64,000 bases of DNA from Microbacterium sp. cf046 (GTDB taxonomy: Bacteria > Actinomycetota > Actinomycetes > Actinomycetales > Microbacteriaceae): positions 682,001 to 746,000 of the forward strand of contig NZ_FOZJ01000001.1 of the NCBI RefSeq assembly GCF_900114345.1, written 5' to 3'. Of the stretch, positions 32,967 through 40,624 are shown piece after piece (positions within the stretch are counted from its first letter, which is position 1; the number at the start of each line of letters is the position of its first letter). Below the pieces are notes generated by a model. It had not been told where the DNA came from and did no database searches. It was given only the letters and a program-made list of their open reading frames with translations. The position numbers were made by a program, and so were the translations under genes.

Positions 32967-34044
32967 GCGCTGCGCCTGGAGACGGGCGCGCGTCGCCTGC
33001 CGGGTAGATCGTCACCGCGTCCGGCGCGAAGGAGAATGTCGCGTTCGTGCCCGTGCTGATCTGAGCGTCGGCGACGGCCGTCGGGGTGAGGTCGGCTGAG
33101 ATGACCTCCGAGCGGACGCGGATGATGTCGCCTCGGGGCTCGAGATCGAGGATCCCCGCCGTGACGCTGTTCGAGCGCGAACCGACGAGCGCGGCGAATG
33201 AGACGCTGACATCGGTGGGCCTGACCGTGGCGGCCACCCGGGATCCGACTGGCGCATCCGAGGCGACCGTGCTGACGATTTCCAGTCCCGCGTCGGTCGT
33301 CATCCCACCTCGTGTGCGCACGCCGGTGAGGAGGTTGAGGGCCGCGAGCCCCGCGGTGAACGCGGTCCGCGGACGCTCGAGCGTCTGACGGGTGGGGCCC
33401 TGCTCGATGATGTGCCCGAATCCGAGCACCACGACCCGGTCGGCGAGGGTCAGCGCGTCGAGGATGTCGTGGGTCACGATGATCGCGGTGCGGTCCCTGA
33501 GGACGCGGAGCAGGGTGCGCCGGATCGCCGGTGCGACGGCGATGTCGAGGGCCGCGAGCGGTTCGTCCAGGAGGAGGAGCTTCGGGTCGGATGCGAGCGC
33601 GCGGGCGATCGCGATGCGCTGGGCCTGCCCACCGGACAGCTGCGCGGGTCTGCGCGTGGCGAAGTCCACGGCATCGACCTCGCCGAGCCAGTGCCGGGCG
33701 ATCTCGTGAGCTTCTGCCTTGCGGATCCCCTTGCTCCGTGCGCTGAATGCGACGTTCTCGAGCACGCTGAGATGGGGGAAGAGGTCGGCATCCTGGGTGA
33801 GGGTCGAGACGCCGCGCGTATACGGCGGCGTCCAGACCTTCGCGCCGTCGGTGAGATCGAACAGCATCCTGCCGTCGAGCTCCGCCGCTCCCGTGTCAGG
33901 GTGCACGAGTCCCGCGAGGATGTTCAGCAGCGTCGATTTGCCGGCTCCGTTCGGCCCGAGCACTGCGATCGTCTCACCCGCGTCGACCTGCAGGTCCACC
34001 TCGAAGCCGCGCTCGGCCACCGTTGCCGAGAACGTGAGGGTCAT
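32947..34044 (-). CDS. modC: Molybdate ABC transporter ATP-binding protein
   Basis: A protein of 365 residues. It has the Walker [10 protein letters not shown] (about 31-39), the signature [16 protein letters not shown], the Walker [14 protein letters not shown], and the H-loop IIVTHD. A TOBE/Mop-like C-terminal domain (about 255-345) would bind molybdate or tungstate and gate transport. The last residues are a low-complexity Ala/Pro tail. ATG 34044 overlaps the stop of modB. It is the last gene of the four-gene leftward operon (HTH-TOBE, modA, modB, modC). Confidence 0.9.
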   Translation of the reverse strand: MTLTFSATVAERGFEVDLQVDAGETIAVLGPNGAGKSTLLNILAGLVHPDTGAAELDGRMLFDLTDGAKVWTPPYTRGVSTLTQDADLFPHLSVLENVAFSARSKGIRKAEAHEIARHWLGEVDAVDFATRRPAQLSGGQAQRIAIARALASDPKLLLLDEPLAALDIAVAPAIRRTLLRVLRDRTAIIVTHDILDALTLADRVVVLGFGHIIEQGPTRQTLERPRTAFTAGLAALNLLTGVRTRGGMTTDAGLEIVSTVASDAPVGSRVAATVRPTDVSVSFAALVGSRSNSVTAGILDLEPRGDIIRVRSEVISADLTPTAVADAQISTGTNATFSFAPDAVTIYPAGDARPSPGAAPTAAPA

Positions 34045-34856
34045 GAGCGCGCGCTCTTCCTCAGCGGCGATGCGCTGCCGGCCTGATGTGCGAGGCCGAC
34101 GACGATCACAGCGACCACGATCAGCACCAGGGAGAGGGCGACCGCCGCGTCAGGGTCGACCTCGCGCTGCAGGTAGATCTCGAGTGGCAGGGTGCGGGTG
34201 GTGCCCTGGAGGCTCCCGGCGAAGGTCAGTGTCGCCCCGAACTCGCCGAGCGCTCGCGCGAACGAGAGCACCGCGCCGGAGATCAGCGCGGGCATGACCA
34301 GCGGAAGGGTCACGCGTCGGAGCACCGTGGTCGGGCGGGCGCCGAGGGTCGCCCCGATCGCCTCGAACCGCGTGCCGACCGTGCGAAGCGCGCCCTCGAG
34401 GCTCAGCACCAGGAACGGCAGGGCGACGAACATCTGCGCCATGACCACCGCCGTCGTGGAGAACGCGATGTCGATGCCGAGGAACTGCAGTGTGGAGCCC
34501 AGAAGTCCGCGGCGTCCGAACGTGTACAGCAGCGCGATTCCGCCGACCACGGGCGGGAGTACGAGCGGCAGCAGCACGAGCGAGCGCAGCAGCCGCTGAC
34601 CGGGGAAGCGCGACCGCGCCAGGACGAGCGCCATCGGGATGCCGAACACGATGCACAGCAGGGTCGCGGCGATCGATGTACGAAGGCTCAGCCAGAGCGC
34701 CGCGAGCGAGGACTCCGACGTGATCAGCGGGAGGAATTCGGCCCAGTTGACCCGGGTCAGCATCGCCACGAGTGGCAGCAGAACGAACAGGGCGCCGACG
34801 GCGGCGACACCCACGACCCAGCGTGGGACGCCTGCGAACGGAGCCGCGGGAGACAC
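34041..34856 (-). CDS. modB: Molybdate ABC transporter permease
   Basis: A protein of 271 residues from GTG 34856, 9 bases after modA. It has about six membrane helices. The ABC-permease loop that contacts ModC is visible in [30 protein letters not shown], followed by [14 protein letters not shown], a typical ModB/CysT block. The last residues overlap modC by 4 bases. ModB forms the inner-membrane channel for molybdate delivered by ModA. Confidence 0.9.
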   Translation of the reverse strand: MSPAAPFAGVPRWVVGVAAVGALFVLLPLVAMLTRVNWAEFLPLITSESSLAALWLSLRTSIAATLLCIVFGIPMALVLARSRFPGQRLLRSLVLLPLVLPPVVGGIALLYTFGRRGLLGSTLQFLGIDIAFSTTAVVMAQMFVALPFLVLSLEGALRTVGTRFEAIGATLGARPTTVLRRVTLPLVMPALISGAVLSFARALGEFGATLTFAGSLQGTTRTLPLEIYLQREVDPDAAVALSLVLIVVAVIVVGLAHQAGSASPLRKSARS

Positions 34857-34865
34857 GGCGCGCAG

Positions 34866-35666
34866 CTAGGGCTTTCCGAAACCGGCCGCCGCCAGCACGG
34901 CCTGACCCGCTTCGCCCCTGATGAACTCGACGAACGCCTGTGCGACGTCCGAGGCGTCGGCATCCGTCAGTGTCGCGATCGGGTACGTGTTGACCGCATC
35001 CGCCGACTCGTCGAACTCGATCCCTTCGACCGCATCACCGGCGGCGATGACATCGGTGACGTAGACGAGTCCGGCATCCGCTTCGCCCGAGGTGACCTTG
35101 CCGAGCACATCGGTCACCGACGACTCCTCGCTCACGGGCATGAGGGTCACGCCGCTCGCCTCTTCGACCTTCACGGTCGCCGCACCGCAGGGCACTTCCG
35201 GCGCGCAGATCACGAGCTTCACTCCGGGACCGGCGAGATCCGCGAACGTCTCGATCTGCGCCGGATTGGTCGGCAGGACGGCGATCTCGAGCACATTCGT
35301 CGCGAAGTCCACCGGCTCGCCGTCGACGAGTCCGGCATCCGTCAGCTTGGCCATGTTCTTCTCGTCAGCGGACGCGAAGACGTCGGCGGGGGCGCCTTCG
35401 GTGATCTGTGTGACCAGGTCGGCCGAGCCGGCGAAGTTCAGCTCCACTGTCGTCCCCGGGTGCGCTGCTTCGAACTGTTCCGCGAGCTCGGTGAACGTGC
35501 CCTTGAGCGATGCGGCGGCGAACACGGTGATCGAACCCGACAGGCTGTCGGCGGTCGGGGTCGGTGTGGGGGATGCCGCCGGATCGGCGCTCGCACACGC
35601 CGTCATACCGACGGCGATCATGGCCGCGAGCAGGACTCCAGCGAGCCGGGTGGTGTGGCTCTTCAT
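34866..35666 (-). CDS. modA: Molybdate-binding lipoprotein
   Basis: A protein of 266 residues from ATG 35666, which overlaps the stop of the HTH-TOBE gene (ATGA). It has a lipoprotein signal with lipobox MTAC at about residue 24. The mature part starts, after a Thr/Pro linker, with GSITVFAAASLKGTFTELAEQFE, the ModA opening; NFAGSADLVTQITEGAPADVFASAD and later GLVYVTDV are further ModA blocks with the oxyanion-binding Ser residues. It captures molybdate outside the membrane. Confidence 0.92.
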   Translation of the reverse strand: MKSHTTRLAGVLLAAMIAVGMTACASADPAASPTPTPTADSLSGSITVFAAASLKGTFTELAEQFEAAHPGTTVELNFAGSADLVTQITEGAPADVFASADEKNMAKLTDAGLVDGEPVDFATNVLEIAVLPTNPAQIETFADLAGPGVKLVICAPEVPCGAATVKVEEASGVTLMPVSEESSVTDVLGKVTSGEADAGLVYVTDVIAAGDAVEGIEFDESADAVNTYPIATLTDADASDVAQAFVEFIRGEAGQAVLAAAGFGKP

Positions 35667-36076
35667 CAGGGGCCGACCTTTCCGACGGGTGTTTCGACGA
35701 TGACGGTTGTCGCCTTCACCACGGCGATCGCGACGGATCCGGGCTCCAGCCCGAGCTCCTTCACGGCCTCGGTGCTCATCAGCGACACGACCCGGTGCGG
35801 TCCGCATTGCATCTCGACCTGCGACATGACCGTGTCGGAGACGATCTCGGTCACCAGCCCGACGAACCGATTGCGCGCCGAGCGCCCGATCTCGGACGGG
35901 TCCGCGGGCAGCACAGCGTTCCTGCGTGCGAGATGGGCGAGCTCGAGCCCGTCCACGACAGTGCGCCCGGAGTCGTCATGGCTGCTCGAGAGCACCTCGT
36001 TGTCGATCCACCGGCGGACCGTGTCGTCGCTCACGCCGAGATAGATCGCAGCATCCTTGACACGTATCTGCGACAT
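35666..36076 (-). CDS. HTH-TOBE molybdate-responsive protein
   Basis: A protein of 136 residues from ATG 36076. The N-terminus is a MerR/excisionase-type helix-turn-helix (VKDAAIYLGVSDDTVRRWID). Residues about 70-134 form a single TOBE/Mop domain (NRFVGLVTEIVSDTVMSQVEM to GSVAIAVVKATTVIVETP), which binds molybdate. It heads the mod operon and probably acts as a small ModE-like regulator. Only the final 137 codons of a much longer open frame that runs antisense through the protease gene are real. The 207-base gap to the protease gene has no operator I can identify with confidence. Confidence 0.85.
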   Translation of the reverse strand: MSQIRVKDAAIYLGVSDDTVRRWIDNEVLSSSHDDSGRTVVDGLELAHLARRNAVLPADPSEIGRSARNRFVGLVTEIVSDTVMSQVEMQCGPHRVVSLMSTEAVKELGLEPGSVAIAVVKATTVIVETPVGKVGP

Positions 36077-36283
36077 GAAACTCAGTCTAGATCCGCTTTC
36101 GCGGTTGCAAGGCCGCCTGAGAGTCGCGTAGGCGGTTCGCCGCGCCCGTCGAGCACTCGGTTCTGCGCGGCGACAGAACGTGCCGGACGCCTCTTGTGGC
36201 ACGCAACGGACCAGGACTAACGTGACGCACATTGCGGCCGGTGGTCCGCGCTCTTGGGGGAGCTGAGGGTCCAGGGGTCTGTC

Positions 36284-39200
36284 ATGTCCACGCCGAAGAA
36301 GCTGTTTCCGCTCACCGTCGCCGCACTCCTCACCGGGGCGCTGCTCGTCTCCGGACCGGGCTCGCCGGCGATCGCGGCACCCGACGCGGACGCAGGGCCG
36401 CCCTCGGTGTCGGTCGACCCGAGCAGCGGCCGGGTCGTGGCCGATCCGACGGGGGTTGCGTTCACCGAGGCGAGCGGCGCTGCGCCGGCCGACATCGTGC
36501 TCGGGTACATCCGCGAGCACGCCGGCGACTTCGGCCTCACCGCGGGCGCGGTCGCGGAACTGTACGTGCACAAGGAGCTCACCCTCTCGACCGGTGCGAC
36601 CGCCGTCCATGTCGGGCAGCGCGTTGATGGCCTCCGGGTGCGCGACGCGATCATGACCGGAGTGGTCGCCGCCGACGGCCGGCTGGTCTCCGTCGCCGGA
36701 TTCCTCGCACCGGGAGATGCCGCCGCAGCCACCGTCAACCTCACGGCGCAGGCCGCCCTCGACGTCGCCGCCGACGCGCAGGACGCCGAGGCGAGCAGGC
36801 CGCTCGATGAAGCGGACACGAAGTCCGAGGAACCTCAGGAGTATCCCAATGTCTACGCCGAGGGCGTGACCGAGCCGGCGCCGGTGACGGCGGAGCAGGT
36901 CTGGTATCCCGACGCGAACGGCACCGCGCTGCGCCGTGCCTGGCTCACCGACATCGAGTCGTCCGACCTCGCCTGGTTCGAGACCGTGGTGGATGCGAAG
37001 ACCGGCGAGGTGATCGACCAGCGCAGCCGCTACGCCCACGTCGCCCCCGAGGGAGATGTGTTCCGCGAGCAGCACCCGGAGGCGACCGGCGCGGTCCAGC
37101 AGACCACCTCGTTCAGCGGCATCGGCGGCAGTTGGGTCGATGACCGAACGACGAGCGGCAACAACGTCAATGCGTACCTCGATCGCAACAACGACAACGC
37201 GAACAACGAGTACCAGCCCCAGACGCCGGCCAACGGCGATCCGGGATACCAGGAGTTCAGCTATCCGTTCACGGACGCCTGGCGCACCACCGCCGATGTG
37301 AACTCGGTCGCTGCGCTCGACGCCGATCGCGACGCGATCATCACGCAGCTCTTCTACTACACGAACGTCATGCACGACTGGCTGTACGGGCACGGCTTCG
37401 ACGAGGCGAGCGGCAACTTCCAGGTCGACAACTTCGGCAACGGCGGAAGCGGCGGAGACGCGGTGCTCGCCGAGGCGCAGGACGGCTGGGATCTGGGCTG
37501 CATCAACGACCAGGGCACCCCCGCTCCCGGTGACGACGTTCCGATCCGGTGCCTCAACAACGCGAACTTCGGCACGCCTGGTGACGGCGCGAGCCCGCGC
37601 ATGCAGATGTACATGTGGGCTCCGGGCAGCCCGTATCGGGACGGCGACATGGACGGCGACGTCATCGCGCACGAGTACGGGCACGGCGTCTCGAGCAGGC
37701 TCGTCGGCGGCGGAACGCTCGGCTACAACGGCGGCGACCAGCGCGGCGCGCTCGGCGAGGGCTGGAGCGATGTGATCTCGTACCTGAAGTGGGGTGATGC
37801 CGTCATCGGCGAATACGTCACCGGAAACGCCGGCACCGGCATCCGCTCCGTCGCATACGACACGTCGACCCGGACCTTCCAGTCGTACGACACCAACTCC
37901 GGCAGCGGACACGGCAACGGCGAGATCTGGGCGTCGGCGGTCTACGACATCCGCGCGCAGTTCCCGGGCGGCGTCGAGCCGATGGCGACGCTCGTGCTGG
38001 ACGCCATGAAGGCCACACCGGCCAACCCGACCTTCATCGACGCTCGGAACGGCCTGCTGACCGCTGATGGAGGCGCCAACCTGTGCCTCATCTGGTCGGC
38101 GTTCGCAGGGCGCGGGCTCGGCGTCGATTCGACGACGGGGCTCGACACGGTGCCGACGGCCAGTGCGGCCATCCCGCCCGAGTGCGCGCCGACCGCCGAC
38201 GCCGGCGGTCCGTACGTGACGCCGGAGGGGACGGATGCCGCCCTCACCGCGGCCGGATCGACCAGCGGCAGCGACGCGAGCGCGGGAGCGATCACCGGCT
38301 ACGCATGGGATCTCGACAACGACGGTCAGTACGACGACGCGACCGGGCCCACGCCCTCGTTCACCTCGGTCGGACAGGACGGTGTCTACCCGATCGGTGT
38401 GCAGATCACCGACGCGTTCGGCAACACCTCGACCGACACCAGCACGGTGACGGTGACCAACGTCGCTCCGACGGTCGCGATCGACGCGATCACGCCGATC
38501 GACGAGTTCGGCACGGTGAACGTCAGCGGCACCGTGACCGACCCGGGCTGGCTCGACGACCTGTCGGCGACGATCTCGTTCGACGACGGCGCGGCGGCCG
38601 TGGCGCTGACGGGCGTGGAGGAGAACGTCCGACCCGATGCGACACTGACCTTCTCGGTGCAGCACCAGTACGGCGACAACGGCGACTTCAGCGTCAAGGT
38701 GTGCGCCGCCGACGATGACACCGTGAACAACTGCGACACAGAAGTCGCTGCGGTCGCCAACGTCGATCCGACCGCGACGATCGACACGTCCGGCGAGCAG
38801 GCCTATGACGGGGTGAGCGCGTTCATCCTCGAGGCGGGTCAGCAGCTCACGGTGCCCGCATCCTCGACCGATCCAGGCAGCGACGACCTCACCCTCACGT
38901 GGGCCTGGGGCGACACGACGTCGAACTCGAAGACCTCCCTGGTGAACCCGCCGGCGACCGACCCGGCCAAGTCGCCCTCGGTGCAGCCGCGCAACGTCAC
39001 GCTCGAGGCGAGCCACGTCTACGGCGACGCGTGCCTCTACGAGCTCGGCGTGACCGCCGCCGATGACGACGGCGGTGTCTCGGTGACCGACACCGCCGCC
39101 GTGGTCATCACGGGCAACGCAAGCGAGTCGAAGGGACACGGCTGGTGGCTCAACCAGTACCGGGTCAAGAAGGCGAACGACTTCACCGCGGCCGAGCTGC

Positions 39201-39541
39201 AGTGCTACCTCGACATCGTGGGGTACTTCAGCCTGGTGTTCAGCGAGAAGAAGGATGCCTCGACCCGGGCGGCGGCGACGCTGGTGCTGAACAACCCCGC
39301 GAAGGCCCCGGCCGACGTGATCTTCGACCAGCACGCCCTCGGCGCCTGGCTGAACTTCGCGAACGGCTCGGTCAGCCTGAGCACACCGGTCGACACCGAC
39401 AAGAACGGGACGCTGGACAGCACGTTCGGCGCGGTCATGTTCGCCGCCGAGACCGTGCGGGTCAACCCCGCCTCGACGTCGGCGCAGATCAAGGCGCAGA
39501 AGGACATCATCGAGCGGATCGCGACCCAGAGCGGGCCGTGA
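36284..39541 (+). CDS. Secreted M36-family (fungalysin) metallopeptidase with PKD domains
   Basis: A protein of 1085 residues from ATG 36284, with a Sec signal ending near SPAIAAPDA. Residues about 40-240 form the FTP/PepSY-type propeptide. The catalytic domain has HEYGH at 463-467 and the third zinc ligand Glu492 in LGEGWSD, the M36 arrangement. A PKD domain follows the catalytic part (AGGPYVTPEGTDAALTAAGS to STVTVTNVAP, about 640-730), with two further Ig/PKD-like repeats to about 945. The last 130 residues (GHGWWLNQYRVKK onward) are a separate domain with conserved aromatic residues, which I do not recognise. It is probably released to digest proteins outside the cell. A small lipoprotein gene follows after 9 bases. 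Confidence 0.9.
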   Translation: MSTPKKLFPLTVAALLTGALLVSGPGSPAIAAPDADAGPPSVSVDPSSGRVVADPTGVAFTEASGAAPADIVLGYIREHAGDFGLTAGAVAELYVHKELTLSTGATAVHVGQRVDGLRVRDAIMTGVVAADGRLVSVAGFLAPGDAAAATVNLTAQAALDVAADAQDAEASRPLDEADTKSEEPQEYPNVYAEGVTEPAPVTAEQVWYPDANGTALRRAWLTDIESSDLAWFETVVDAKTGEVIDQRSRYAHVAPEGDVFREQHPEATGAVQQTTSFSGIGGSWVDDRTTSGNNVNAYLDRNNDNANNEYQPQTPANGDPGYQEFSYPFTDAWRTTADVNSVAALDADRDAIITQLFYYTNVMHDWLYGHGFDEASGNFQVDNFGNGGSGGDAVLAEAQDGWDLGCINDQGTPAPGDDVPIRCLNNANFGTPGDGASPRMQMYMWAPGSPYRDGDMDGDVIAHEYGHGVSSRLVGGGTLGYNGGDQRGALGEGWSDVISYLKWGDAVIGEYVTGNAGTGIRSVAYDTSTRTFQSYDTNSGSGHGNGEIWASAVYDIRAQFPGGVEPMATLVLDAMKATPANPTFIDARNGLLTADGGANLCLIWSAFAGRGLGVDSTTGLDTVPTASAAIPPECAPTADAGGPYVTPEGTDAALTAAGSTSGSDASAGAITGYAWDLDNDGQYDDATGPTPSFTSVGQDGVYPIGVQITDAFGNTSTDTSTVTVTNVAPTVAIDAITPIDEFGTVNVSGTVTDPGWLDDLSATISFDDGAAAVALTGVEENVRPDATLTFSVQHQYGDNGDFSVKVCAADDDTVNNCDTEVAAVANVDPTATIDTSGEQAYDGVSAFILEAGQQLTVPASSTDPGSDDLTLTWAWGDTTSNSKTSLVNPPATDPAKSPSVQPRNVTLEASHVYGDACLYELGVTAADDDGGVSVTDTAAVVITGNASESKGHGWWLNQYRVKKANDFTAAELQCYLDIVGYFSLVFSEKKDASTRAAATLVLNNPAKAPADVIFDQHALGAWLNFANGSVSLSTPVDTDKNGTLDSTFGAVMFAAETVRVNPASTSAQIKAQKDIIERIATQSGP

Positions 39542-39550
39542 GGATCGATC

Positions 39551-39955
39551 GTGAAACGGTGGCTGCCCGCGCTCGCCCTCCTCGCCGTGCTGACGGGGTG
39601 CGCGAGCGCGGGGTCGCCGCCGAACGGAGAGAGCGTGTCACCCGAGCCGACCCCATCCGCCTCCGCTTCCACGTCTGAGGAACCGGGCGCGCCGGTGCCG
39701 CGGTTCGTCACGCCGGACGATGACGGACAGACGTATGGGATGACGGTCGGGCAGACGACGACGCTCAGAATCGACGACCCGGATGCACCGGAGCCGGACG
39801 TCGAGGGGGAGTCGGTGCTGCTCATCCAGATCGTCAACGTCGCCGAGAGCGGCACGCGCGAGTGGGAGGTGCGTGCGGTCGAGCCGGGCGAGGCGACGGT
39901 GAGCGGCGTCGCCGGCGACACGACGTGGGCGATCGTGCTGCGGGTCGCCTCCTGA
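39551..39955 (+). CDS. Small lipoprotein, possibly chagasin-like inhibitor fold
   Basis: A protein of 134 residues from GTG 39551. It has a lipoprotein signal with lipobox LTGC at residue 17, a Ser/Pro/Glu-rich linker to about residue 50, then about 85 residues of beta-strand character (VGQTTTLRID, GESVLLIQIVNV, REWEVRAVEPGEATVSGV). The strand order and a W in REWEV recall Ig-like chagasin inhibitors (I42), but the NPTTG motif is absent. The inhibitor idea is weak. It directly follows the secreted protease gene and is likely cotranscribed. Confidence 0.6.
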   Translation: MKRWLPALALLAVLTGCASAGSPPNGESVSPEPTPSASASTSEEPGAPVPRFVTPDDDGQTYGMTVGQTTTLRIDDPDAPEPDVEGESVLLIQIVNVAESGTREWEVRAVEPGEATVSGVAGDTTWAIVLRVAS

Positions 39956-39971
39956 CCACCCTGCAGCTCGA

Positions 39972-40550
39972 TCAGCCGGTGCGGTCGGTGAGCAGGAAGT
40001 GGACCAGGCGCTGGACCGGTTCGGCGTAGTCGCTCCGCCGGGCGAGGACCTGCAGGACGATGGCACCCATGATCGCCTGACCGAGCTGGTCGACGGGGGC
40101 GTCCTCCGGCAGCTGACCCTCCTCGACCCCGAGCTGCAGTCGCTCAGTCAGCTGACGATCGACTCCGAGGCTCGTGCTGAGATGGTTGCCGACGTCGGAA
40201 TCCTCTGCAGCCGCCGCGACCAGCGAGCGCAGCAGTGACTCGCCGTTGTGCGACTCGAGGATCGACAGCACTCGCGATGTCCACGCCTCGACATCCGCGA
40301 CGAGGTCGCCCGTCCGGGGCGCGGCGAGGTCCACGCCGAACAGGCGCCCTTCGGTCAGGCACTCCGCGATGAGCGCGCCCCGAGAGCTCCACCACCGGTA
40401 GATCGTCTGCTTGCCGACCCCGGCCTCCTTGGCGATGCCTTCGATCGTGAGCTGGTCGTACCCTACCCGCCGAAACATCTGCGCGGTCGCGGTGAGGATC
40501 GCCTCGCGCGCGGCGGCACTGCGAACCGGACCGGCGCGGTGCTCATTCAT
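39972..40550 (-). CDS. TetR-family transcriptional regulator
   Basis: A protein of 192 residues. The N-terminal helix-turn-helix is clear (REAILTATAQMFRRVGYDQLTIEGIAKEAGVGKQTIYRWWSSRGALIAEC, about 15-63). The C-terminal ligand-binding domain resembles TetR_C_16/TetR-C33-type folds. It is divergent from the MMPL transporter gene, with a 74-base gap, and is probably its repressor. I could not find a clear inverted repeat in that gap. Confidence 0.88.
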   Translation of the reverse strand: MNEHRAGPVRSAAAREAILTATAQMFRRVGYDQLTIEGIAKEAGVGKQTIYRWWSSRGALIAECLTEGRLFGVDLAAPRTGDLVADVEAWTSRVLSILESHNGESLLRSLVAAAAEDSDVGNHLSTSLGVDRQLTERLQLGVEEGQLPEDAPVDQLGQAIMGAIVLQVLARRSDYAEPVQRLVHFLLTDRTG

Positions 40551-40624
40551 GGCTCCAGGCTAACTCCCAGAGAGCCAGACGAGACGGTGCGTATGATCAA
40601 ACTCGACTTCAAGGAGACACGTTC

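Noticed and set aside
35666..39334. A 1222-codon minus-strand frame across the protease gene
   Set aside because: Only the last 137 codons (35666-36076) show a real protein. The rest is antisense to the M36 protease gene, with Arg/Val-rich composition typical of high-GC shadows.
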